Below the pieces are notes generated by a model. That model was not told the origin of the DNA and did not search any database. It saw only the letters and a program-made list of their open reading frames with translations. Shown here piece after piece: positions 13,001 to 25,000 of a DNA stretch of 64,000 nucleotides. Source of the stretch: Topomyia yanbarensis (taxonomy: Eukaryota > Arthropoda > Insecta > Diptera > Culicidae); assembly GCF_030247195.1 (NCBI RefSeq), contig NC_080671.1, positions 28,885,543 to 28,949,542 on the forward strand, given 5' to 3'. Numbering within the stretch: position 1 is the stretch's first letter; each line of letters begins with the position of its first letter. Position numbers and translations under genes: made by a program.

Positions 13001-16000
13001 ATAACTCGAAAGAAAGTTGGAAACGGCTGACACAAATTGATATTTCTTATGTAAAAAAGTCCAGAAAATCGATTGAAGACATTTAGAATCATCACGAAAC
13101 GTATACACCCATTTTACCCCAATTCTCCGCAAAACTAAAGTTTGAAGTTAATCCTGGTTTTATATTTCGGTAAAAGGCTATATGCGGCTGATCAAAAGTG
13201 ATGATTGTTATGTATAAAAATCCAGGTTATCGTTTGAATATAGTTAGACTGGTCGCCCGAAACGTATGTACCCGTTTTACCCCAATTCTTCCCATAACTC
13301 AAGTATAAAGTCAAACCAGGCTCTACATTTCAGAAAGAGGCTGAATGCGGTTGATCAAAAGTAGTATTTCTAATGCAAAAAATTCTGGGAAATCGATTGA
13401 AGATATATAGAATGGCCGCACGAAACATGTGTACCCGTTTTACCCCAAATCTTCCCATATTTCAAATGGAAAGTTAAACCTGGCTGTGCTTCTCGAAAGA
13501 GGCTGAAGGTGGCTGATGAAAAGTAGTAATTCTTATATAGAAAAATCCGGGGAATCGGTTGAAGATAGTTGGAATGGCCGCACGAAACGTTTGTATCCGT
13601 TTTACCCCAATTATTTACATAATACAAGCTTGGTGATACACCTTACTCAATATTTCAGAAAGAAACAGAAAGCGGTTAATCAAAACTAATTTTTTTATGC
13701 CTAATAATCCAGGAAATCGATTGAAGGTAGTTCAAATGACCGGACAAAACACGTGTATCCGTTTTACCCCAACTTCTTCCCATAGCTCAAGTGTGAGGTT
13801 AAACCTGGCTGTACTTCTCGGAAAGAGGCTGAATGCGGCTGATGAAACGTACATGTAATTCCTATGCAAAAATTTCCGGGAAATCGAATGAAAATAGAAT
13901 GACCGTACGAAACGTGTATACCTGTTTTACCCCAATTCTTTACATAATGTATGTGTGAAGTTATACCTTACTCATTATTTCAGCAAGAGGCTGTAAGCGG
14001 CTCACCAAAGTAGTTTCTCTTGTGAAAATCAGCTCAGGGAATCGATTGAAGATACTTGGAATGACCGCACGAAACGTGTTGACACGTTTTACCCCAATTC
14101 TGTCCCTTACACTTGTGTGTGATTATACTTACCCAACATTTCAGAAACAGGCTGAAATCGGCTGATAAAAAGTAATTTTTTATGTTAAATACTTCAGGGA
14201 ATCAATTGAAGGTAGCTAGAATATCCGCACGAAACATGTGTACCCGTTTTACCCTAAGTTCCTCTGATAACTCAAATATGAAGTTAAACCTGGCTGTACT
14301 TCTCCGAAAGAGGCTGACTGCAACTGATGAAAAATAGTAATTCTTATGAACAAAAAATTCGCGTTCAGCCTGTTTTTGAAATGATGAGTAAGGTATAACT
14401 TCACACATACATTACGTGAAGAATTGGGGTAAAACGGGTATACACGTTTCGTGCGGTCATACTAGCTATCTCCAATCGATTCCCCGGAATTTTGTACCTA
14501 AGAATAACTACTTTTCATCAGCCGCATTCAGTCTCTTCCCGAGAGGTACAGCCAGGTTTATCTTCACATGTGAGCTATAGGAGAAATTTGGGGTAAAACG
14601 GGTACACATATTTTGTCCAGTCATTCGAACTATCTTCAATCAATTCCCTGGACTATTTAACATAAAAAAGTTACTTTTAATCAGCCGGTTTCAGCCTGTT
14701 TCGGAAATAACGAGTAAGACATTACTTCACACATACATTATGTGAATAATTGGGGTAAAACGGATACAAACGTTTCGTGCGGCCATTCCAACTATCTTCA
14801 ACCGATTCCCCGGATTTTTCTATATAAGAATTACTATTTTTGATCAGCCACCTTCAGCCTCTTTTCGAGAAGCACAGTCAGGTTTAACTTTCCACTTGAA
14901 ATATGGGAAGATTTGGGGTAAAACGGGTACACATGTTTCGTGCGGTCATTCTATCTATCTTCAATCGATTTCCCAGAATTTTTTGCATAAGAAATACTAC
15001 TTTTGATCAACCGGATTCAGCCTCTTTCTGAAATGTAGAGCCTGGTTTGACTTTATACTTGAGTTATGGAAAGAATTGGGGTAAAACGGGTACATACGTT
15101 TCGGGCGACCAGTCTAACTATATTCAAACGATAACCTGGATTTTTATACATAAGAATCATCACTTTTGATCAGCCGCATATAGCCTTTTACCGAAATATA
15201 AAGCCAGGATTAACTTCAAACTTTAGTTTTGCGGAGAATTGGGGTAAAATGGGTGTATACGTTTCGTGAGATGATTCTAAATGTCTTGAGATGATTCTAA
15301 ATGTCTTCAATCAATTTTCTGGATTTTTTACATAAGAAATATCAATTTGTGTCAGCCGTTTCCAACTTTCTTCCGAGTTATATATTCAGTTTTGAAAATA
15401 AACTCAAACGAAAAGGAGAATTGGGGTAAAACGGACAAGATAGCGTGCTTTACGGTCATTTTAAATACCTGAAATCGACTCCCCAAACATTTTTACATAA
15501 GAAATATTCATTATTGATTACAACATTTAGCCTTCTATCAAGCTATTGAGTAAAGTCGCGTTTTTGATACTTTTTTTCCCACTGTGCAGCGTTACTGGAC
15601 GAGGGAGATCTGCCCCATTCACAAGAAAGGCGACCATTTGGAGTGTGAGAACTTCCGAGCGATCACCATTTCGAATGCCGCTTACAAAATGCTATCCCAG
15701 ATCATCTTCCGTCGTCTATCACCATCAAGTAAATGAGTTCGTGGGAAGTTATCAAGCCGGCTTCATCGATGGCCGGTCGACAACGGACCAGATCTTCACC
15801 GTACGGCAAATCCTCCAGGAATGCCGTGAATACCAGGTCCCAACGCATCACCTGTTCATCGACTTCAAGACGGCATACGACAGTATCGACCGCGTAGAGC
15901 TATGGAAAATCATGGACGAAAACAGCTTTCCCGGGAAGCTGACTGGACTGATCAAGGCAACGATGGACGGTGTACAAAACAGCGTAAGGATTTCGGGTGA

Positions 16001-19000
16001 ACTTTCCAGTCCATTCGACGGGGACTGAGACAAGGTGATGGACTCTCGTGTCTACTATTCAACATCGTTCTGGTAGGTGTGATGCGACGAGCCGAGCTCA
16101 ACAGCCGGGGCACGATCTTCACGAAATTCGGCCAATTTGCATGCTTCGCGGGCGACATGGACATTATCGCCCGATCATTTGGAACGGTGACAGACCTGTA
16201 CACCCGCCTGAAACGCGAAGCAGCGAAGGTCGGACTGGTGGTAAATGCGTCCAAAACAAAGTAAGGCGGAACCGAAAACGACAGGATCCTGCTAGGAAAC
16301 AGCGTTACGATCGACGGGGATACCTTCGAGGTAGTGGCGGATTTTGTCTACCTAGGATCCTTATTAACGGCTGACAATAATGTGAGCCGTGAAACCCGAA
16401 GACGCATCATCAGTGGAAGCTGGCCCTATTATGGGCTCCAGAAGAAACTGCGGTTTTCGAGCGACGGGTGCTAAGGGCGATCTTCGGCGGTGTGCAGAAG
16501 AATGGTGTGCGGCGGCGAAGGATGAACCGCGAGCTCTATGGCGAACCCAGTATCCAAAAGGCGGCCAAACCTGGAAGGATACGGTGGGCAGGGCAAGTTG
16601 CAAGAATGCCGGACAACAATCCTGCAAAGAAGGTGTTCGCTAATAATCCGGTTGGTACAAGAAGGCGAGGAGTGCAGAGAGCACGATGGGCGGACCAGGT
16701 GGAACGTGATTTGACGAGTATTGGGCGGAACCGATGTTGGAGAGTTGCAGCTCCACAACGAGTATTGTGGAGGCAAATCGTTGATTCAGTGTTATCATGA
16801 AATTGATGTTGAACTAAATAAATGAAATGAATTGAAGAGTGGCAATTTTGTACAATGCGTGGCATTTACTGAAGTTGCAGCGTCCGTCTATTCTAAATAC
16901 TATTTTCCTACGGTTTTACCGTTGATTTGTTTAGGCTTTCAAGATTTCTCACGTTGATATTGTCCCAGGCTGATTTGATCGTTTCACTAGATCAGTGGTT
17001 GTTGACTTTAAAGTTTGTGCTATATGACCGAACCTTCGTGGGCTGGAGCTATTTTTTGAAACACGCGGTTTAGTGTGACAGCGTTGCAATTAAAAGGGTC
17101 CTCTACTCTCGAGGCCTGAAATGGAGATGTTTTAGGGGAATAAATTTCAAAGTATCTACTGAATATATTTTGAATCTATATTGAAACTACACGCTGGTCC
17201 ACGGACGGGGAAGTGAACAGAAACGGCGAAACTGCTTTAGGCTCAAAAAGTAGTATCGGTACCGAAAATTTCGGGAACACCGATCCATTTTTTGTACCGA
17301 TATAACGGTACTGAAAAAAATAAGTACCGGTATGTTTGGTACTATGCACAACATTCAGACAGAGCTTTTGTTCGATACTTTATGGTTTTGATTCGGCAAC
17401 AAATAAGTAATTTGTGTAAGCTTGTACAGACAGAGCGTTCTTCTGGAAGTGAGCTTCAGATAATAATAACAAAATTTAGATAATTTTCTTCCTGATACAA
17501 AAAGGAAAAAAAGATTTAGTATTAGTGTCATTCCCTTGTTCAATGGAGACTTTTTTTATTTCGATTATAACCATAAGGTCATTCGCATCTTCGGGTTAGA
17601 AAAATCTCTTTTGAAAAATTTCTAACCCTATGTGCGGGGTCGGTGCTCGAACCCAGGTGCGTTGCATACCAGACAATCGATGTACCAACTACGCTACGCC
17701 CACACCCGTTCAATGGAGACGAAAAATTGTTTCCTTTCTTGAAAAGACGCATTGAGCAGCTTCTCAAGCAAGAAGGTCTTCTGCATACGCTGGTGAAAAC
17801 ACTACAAGAGAAAGATTTTGCGGATCAGGTCGCTGGATCAGAACCTGAGATAGAAGCATAGAGCGGCAAACAAAATGTGCAAATCGTCTCAACCAGCTCG
17901 AACTTTTGATCGCTGAAACAACCGAAACAATTTAATGACTGGCTTTCGAAAGGGGCTAACCCACATTTTGCAAGATAGTTAATTTAACTACCTTTCAATT
18001 GCGAGCATTTTCGTAGTTCAACGGGGAACCCCGGGGGTACCTAGCGTCCAAAAGGGGGTAACCCACAATTCACACAAGAAGAAGAATCAACATGGATTAC
18101 TCACCCATCGGAAATTATGGTGCAGCTGCAGATTGGTAGTGTTACAGGTTGCCTGCGACATCGTTCCGATAATGCACGGCAGCTTGGCAGCGGTGGCACT
18201 TAGTAGGCAGGAGAACACATCACCGAGCGCGGACGCGTGATGCAAATTGTCCAGAATTATCACAGCTGGCAGTTCCTCCGAGGCACCCTCGGACATCGAT
18301 GCCTGTTCGGCTATGTGACCAAGGTACTGCTGCAGTTCTTTGGAGGATTTGTGGTCAACGCTAAAAAAATTGGAAATTGTCAAAACTGAAGTAGTCATTC
18401 AAATTCGAAAGTTCACTTACTTGAATGTGGCTATCGCTTCCGCTGGGTTATCCCGCCCGGATCGTGCCACCAGAAACTCTGCCAGCTTTCTCGCCAGATA
18501 GGATTTACCGGTTCCACTAGGACCACACAGAATCAACCGTCTGTGCTCAGTTAGCAGTGAAATGTACCTATGAACTATGTTCCGTAGGATCAAACTATCG
18601 AAAGCTAGACTGCCGACGCCTTGCAGACAAATATACAGCGTTCTAACATTTCCGATTATGTACCCACAAGGTAGCAGTTCAGGGAATCCCATTTCGGGCC
18701 CACGTTTTGCCTCACCCAAATGGTAGGACGTTATCGAATCCGTATTCAACCCGAGATTCGTTCCGGGATCAATCTTTCCCAAATAATCCTTAAAAGTCTT
18801 CCTCACAATGTAATCCAAATTCTGCCACGTTGTCTTTCCCGAGATGTACGTGTAAGCAAATGTGAACTCATTCCGACTAGAATTGTTTCCCTCGGATGGA
18901 CCCGAGAACGATTTCCGACTCTTGTCACCATTCTCGGTCAGCGACTTTCCGTTCTCTCCCCCTTCCGGCGAAGAATGGTAATAGTTATCACATTCGTTCA

Positions 19001-22000
19001 TCTCCTCCGCGTACTTGGTGAAAGATTCCGGCTGTCCAAGATAGACGGCAATGGCAATTTTCTTGCCATCAACCGGATCGGCCACATCCTCCGCTGGCGT
19101 GGTTAGCATCTCATTGACCATTGCTGCCCGCTCGATTGTGGGGGATAGTTCAGCTATTATCGCCGGACTAAGCGGAGCTGGAGGAGGTTCCGGCGCTGGC
19201 GCCGGAGGAATATTGTCTTCCTCTGTCTCATCTAAATTCTGCGGCAGTTCTAGCGGTGTTCGTGACATACCATTATCCGCTGCTAGACTGTATCGGCGAG
19301 GCTCTCCCATTGATCCACTAGGGCTGACCTGACCTAACGATACTTCGCTTCCGGCTAACGATCGGGTAGTCATCATTCGCTGCAGTCTTTCATTGCTTTG
19401 CTTGAGACTCATCATCTCCTGTCGCATGTTCATTAGGGTGTCCTTAAGATTTTCCAGCTGCGAGGCGGAGCTAAGCGCCTCCAGTCGGATATCGGTGAGC
19501 ACCATGTCTTTTTCGCGCAGTTGTTTCTTCAGATCTTCCACCACCGGATTACCGTTCAGCTCGATGGCATCGATTGGTTTAGCTAAAATGAGGAAATGAT
19601 TAATTCAGAGTTCGCACGTGAAGAGATGATACAAACCATTCTCCACCAACATGACAGTTTTAAGGGGGCTGCCATTCTTAGTAGGCGACGGCGGTGGTAA
19701 TTGTGCGTTCGGGTGCATCTTTCCGATCGATTGTTTGTCGCTTCCGCTGCCACCGGACAATGACTTTTGATCGCTGTTGCTCGTGTTATTGTTGTTGTTG
19801 TTATTGTTGGCATGGTGATGATGATGGTGGTGATGATGGTGATGGGTGTGTCCGTTACCCGCTGCCGCCGTCGTCGTGTCCAGATTGGAAGACTGACTGA
19901 CGTGTCGGTTGGTTTTGGAGATTTTGGCGTTGCGGGAGAAGGCCTTGGTGAAGGAGCTTCGGAGCTGGAATGAGATAGTGAATTTTTGTTGATGTTATTG
20001 ATCTGTAGGACTGAATTGAAATTGGAAATGCGGTGATTGAAAATTTCAAATTACGAATAAGAAATTGGAAGTGGAAATTAAAAATTGAAATTTGAAATTT
20101 GAAATCTGAAATAAGAAATCAGAAACCAGAAATCAGAAATCAGAAATCAGAAATCAGAAATCAGAAATCAGAAATCAGAAATCAGAAATCAGAAATCAGA
20201 AATTAGAAATCAGAAATCAGAAATTAGAAATCAGAAATCAGAAATCAGAAATCAGAAATCAGAAATCAGAAATCAGAAATCAGAAATCAGAAATCAGAAA
20301 TCAGAAATCAGAAATCAGAAATCAGAAATCAGAAATCAGAAATCAGAAATCAGAAATCAGAAATCAGAAATCAGAAATCAGAAATCAGAAATCAGAAATC
20401 AGAAATCAGAAATCAGAAATCAGAAATCAGAAATCAGAAATCAGAAATCAGAAATCAGAAATCAGAAATCAGAAATCAGAAATCAGAAATCAGAAATCAG
20501 AAATCAGAAATCAGAAATCAGAAATCAGAAATCAGAAATCAGAAATCAGAAATCAGAAATCAGAAATCAGAAATCAGAAATCAGAAATCAGAAATCAGAA
20601 ATCAGAAATCAGAAATCAGAAATCAGAAATCAGAAATCAGAAATCAGAAATCAGAAATCAGAAATCAGAAATCAGAAATCAGAAATCAGAAATCAGAAAT
20701 CGGAAATCAGAAATCAGAAATCAGAAATCAGAAATCAGAAATCAGAAATCAGAAATCAGAAATCAGAAATCAGAAATCAGAAATCAGAAATCAGAAATCA
20801 GAAATCAGAAATCAGAAATCAGAAATCAGAAATCAGAAATCAGAAATCAGAAATCAGAAATCAGAAATCAGAAATCAAGAATCAGGAATCAGATATCAGA
20901 AATCTGAAATCTGAAGTCTGAAGTCTGAAAACTGAAATCTGAACTCTGAAAGCTGAAATCTGAAATCTGAAATTGAAAATAGGAAATCAGAAATTGAAAA
21001 TTCGAAATTCGGGAATTGGAAATTTGGGAATTGGAAATATGGGAATTGATAATTTAAGAATTGGGAATTTGGGAATTGGAAATTTGGGGATTGGAAATTT
21101 GGGAATCGGAAATTTGGGAATCGGAAATTTGGGAATTGAAAATTAGAAATTGAAAATTGGAAATTAAAATTTCCCGATTTCAATGTCTCTTGTTCTTGTT
21201 TCTTTGTTTCTTTGTTTCTTTGTTTCTTTGTTTCTTTGTTTCTTTGTTTCTTTGTTTCTTTGTTTCTTTGTTTCTTTGTTTCTTTGTTTCTTTGTTTCTT
21301 TGTTTCTTTGTTTCTTTGTTTCTTTGTTTCTTTGTTTCTTTGTTTCTTTGTTTCTTTGTTTCTTTGTTTCTTTGTTTCTTTGTTTCTTTTGTTTCTTTGT
21401 TTCTTTGTTTCTTTGTTTCTTTGCTTCTTTGTTTCTTTGTTTCTTTGTTTCTTTGTTTCTTTTGTTTCTTTGTTTCTTTGTTTCTTTGTTTCTTTGTTTC
21501 TTTGTTTCTTTGTTTCTTTGTTTCTTTGTTTCTTTGTTTCTTTGTTTCTTTGTTTCTTTGTTTCTTTGTTTCTTTGTTTCTTTGTTTCTTTGTTTCTTTG
21601 TTTCTTTGTTTCTTTGTTTCTTTGTTTCTTTGTTTCTTTGTTTCTTTGTTTCTTTGTTTCTTTGTTTCTTTGTTTCTTTGTTTCTTTGTTTCTTTGTTTC
21701 TTTGTTTCTTTGTTTCTTTGTTTCTTTGTTTCTTTGTTTCTTTGTTTCTTTGTTTCTTTGTTTCTTTGTTTCTTTGTTTCTTTGTTTCTTTGTTTCTTTG
21801 TTTCTTTGTTTCTTTGTTTCTTTGTTTCTTTGTTTCTTTGTTTCTTTGTTTCTTTGTTTCTTTGTTTCTTTGTTTCTTTGTTTCTTTGTTTCTTTGTTTC
21901 TTTGTTTCTTTGTTTCTTTGTTTCTTTGTTTCTTTGTTTCTTTGTTTCTTTGTTTCTTTGTTTCTTTGTTTCTTTGTTTCTTTGTTTCTTTGTTTCTTTG

Positions 22001-25000
22001 TTTCATTGTTTCATTGTTTCATTGTTTCATTGTTTCATTGTTTCTTTGTTTCTTTGTTTCTTTGTTTCTTTGTTTCATTGTTTCTTTGTTGCTTTGTTTC
22101 TTTGTTTCTTTGTTTCTTTGTTTCTTTGTTTCTTTGTTTCTTTGTTTCTTTGTTTCTTTGTTTCTTTGTTTCTTTGTTTCTTTGTTTCTTTGTTTCTTTG
22201 TTTCTTTGTTTCTTTGTTTCTTTGTTTCTTTGTTTCTTTGTTTCTTTGTTTCTTTGTTTCTTTGTTTCTTTGTTTCTTTGTTTCTTTGTTTCTTTGTTTC
22301 TTTGTTTCTTTGTTTCTTTGTTTCTTTGTTTCTTTGTTTCTTTGTTTCTTTGTTTCTTTGTTTCTTTGTTTCTTTGTTTCTTTGTTTCTTTGTTTCTTTG
22401 TTTCTTTGTTTCTTTGTTTCTTTGTTTCTTTGTTTCTTTGTTTCTTTGTTTCTTTGTTTCTTTGTTTCTTTGTTTCTTTGTTTCTTTGTTTCTTTGTTTC
22501 TTTGTTTCTTTGTTTCTTTGTTTCTTTGTTTCTTTGTTTCTTTGTTTCTTTGTTTCTTTGTTTCTTTGTTTCTTTGTTTCTTTGTTTCTTTGTTTCTTTG
22601 TTTCTTTGTTTCTTTGTTTCTTTGTTTCTTTGTTTCTTTGTTTCTTTTGTTTCTTTGTTTCTTTGTTTCTTTTGTTTCTTTGTTTCTTTGTTTCTTTGTT
22701 TCTTTGTTTCTTTGTTTCTTTGTTTCTTTGTTTCTTTGTTTCTTTGTTTCTTTGTTTCTTTGTTTCTTTGTTTCTTTGTTTCTTTGTTTCTTTGTTTCTT
22801 TGTTTCTTTGTTTCTTTGTTTCTTTGTTTCTTTGTTTCTTTGTTTCTTTGTTTCTTTGTTTCTTTGTTTCTTTGTTTCTTTGTTTCTTTGTTTCTTTGTT
22901 TCTTTGTTTCTTTGTTTCTTTGTTTCTTTGTTTCTTTGTTTCTTTGTTTCTTTGTTTCTTTGTTTCTTTGTTTCTTTGTTTCTTTGTTTCTTTGTTTCTT
23001 TGTTTCTTTGTTTCTTTGTTTCTTTGTTTCTTTGTTTCTTTGTTTCTTTGTTTCTTTGTTTCTTTGTTTCTTTGTTTCTTTGTTTCTTTGTTTCTTTGTT
23101 TCTTTGTTTCTTTGTTTCTTTGTTTCTTTGTTTCTTTGTTTCTTTGTTTCTTTGTTTCTTTGTTTCTTTGTTTCTTTGTTTCTTTGTTTCTTTGTTTCTT
23201 TGTTTCTTTTGTTTCTTTGTTTCTTTGTTTCTTTGTTTCTTTGCTTCTTTGTTTATTTGTTTCTTTGTTTCTTTGTTTCTTTGTTTCTTTTGTTTCTTTG
23301 TTTCTTTGTTTCTTTGTTTCTTTGTTTCTTTGTTTCTTTGTTTCTTTGTTTCTTTGTTTCTTTGTTTCTTTGTTTCTTTGTTTCTTTGTTTCTTTGTTTC
23401 TTTGTTTCTTTGTTTCTTTGTTTCTTTGTTTCTTTGTTTCTTTGTTTCTTTGTTTCTTTGTTTCTTTGTTTCTTTGTTTCTTTGTTTCTTTGTTTCTTTG
23501 TTTCATTGTTTCATTGTTTCATTGTTTCATTGTTTCTTTGTTTCTTTGTTTCTTTGTTTCTTTGTTTCATTGTTTCTTTGTTTCTTTGTTTCTTTGTTTC
23601 TTTGTTTCTTTGTTTCTTTGTTTCTTTGTTTCTTTGTTTCTTTGTTTCTTTGTTTCTTTGTTTCTTTGTTTCTTTGTTTCTTTGTTTCTTTGTTTCTTTG
23701 TTTCTTTGTTTCTTTGTTTCTTTGTTTCTTTGTTTCTTTGTTTCTTTGTTTCTTTGTTTCTTTGTTTCTTTGTTTCTTTGTTTCTTTGTTTCTTTGTTTC
23801 TTTGTTTCTTTGTTTCTTTGTTTCTTTGTTTCTTTGTTTCTTTGTTTCTTTGTTTCTTTGTTTCTTTGTTTCTTTGTTTCTTTGTTTCTTTGTTTCTTTG
23901 TTTCTTTGTTTCTTTGTTTCTTTGTTTCTTTGTTTCTTTGTTTCTTTGTTTCTTTGTTTCTTTGTTTCTTTGTTTCTTTGTTTCTTTGTTTCTTTGTTTC
24001 TTTGTTTCTTTTGTTTCTTTGTTTCTTTGTTTCTTTTGTTTCTTTGTTTCTTTGTTTCTTTGTTTCTTTGTTTCTTTGTTTCTTTGTTTCTTTGTTTCTT
24101 TGTTTCTTTGTTTCTTTGTTTCTTTGTTTCTTTGTTTCTTTGTTTCTTTGTTTCTTTGTTTCTTTGTTTCTTTGTTTCTTTGTTTCTTTGTTTCTTTGTT
24201 TCTTTGTTTCTTTGTTTCTTTGTTTCTTTGTTTCTTTGTTTCTTTGTTTCTTTGTTTCTTTGTTTCTTTGTTTCTTTGTTTCTTTGTTTCTTTGTTTCTT
24301 TGTTTCTTTGTTTCTTTGTTTCTTTGTTTCTTTGTTTCTTTGTTTCTTTGTTTCTTTGTTTCTTTGTTTCTTTGTTTCTTTGTTTCTTTGTTTCTTTGTT
24401 TCTTTGTTTCTTTGTTTCTTTGTTTCTTTGTTTCTTTGTTTCTTTGTTTCTTTGTTTCTTTGTTTCTTTGTTTCTTTGTTTCTTTGTTTCTTTGTTTCTT
24501 TGTTTCTTTGTTTCTTTGTTTCTTTGTTTCTTTGTTTCTTTGTTTCTTTGTTTCATTGTTTCATTGTTTCATTGTTTCATTGTTTCATTGTTTCTTTGTT
24601 TCTTTGTTTCTTTGTTTCTTTGTTTCATTGTTTCTTTGTTTCTTTGTTTCTTTGTTTCTTTGTTTCTTTGTTTCTTTGTTTCTTTGTTTCTTTGTTTCTT
24701 TGTTTCTTTGTTTCTTTGTTTCTTTGTTTCTTTGTTTCTTTGTTTCTTTGTTTCTTTGTTTCTTTGTTTCTTTGTTTCTTTGTTTCTTTGTTTCTTTGTT
24801 TCTTTGTTTCTTTGTTTCTTTGTTTCTTTGTTTCTTTGTTTCTTTGTTTCTTTGTTTCTTTGTTTCTTTGTTTCTTTGTTTCTTTGTTTCTTTGTTTCTT
24901 TGTTTCTTTGTTTCTTTGTTTCTTTGTTTCTTTGTTTCTTTGTTTCTTTGTTTCTTTGTTTCTTTGTTTCTTTGTTTCTTTGTTTCTTTGTTTCTTTGTT

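Noticed and set aside
16990..17010. CAGTGGTTGTTGAC resembling a hAT terminus
   Set aside because: No matching opposite end or target duplication found.
17642..17697. Functional tRNA gene on the minus strand
   Set aside because: A and B boxes are present, but the body, A-rich tail and 13-bp target duplication identify a SINE.
18720..19332. Plus-strand frames opposite the sickie ATPase exon
   Set aside because: Antisense shadows; the minus strand encodes the conserved navigator domains.
20896..21183. 95-codon minus frame rich in FQFPNF
   Set aside because: Product of the degenerate GGGAATTGGAAATTT repeat, not a protein family.
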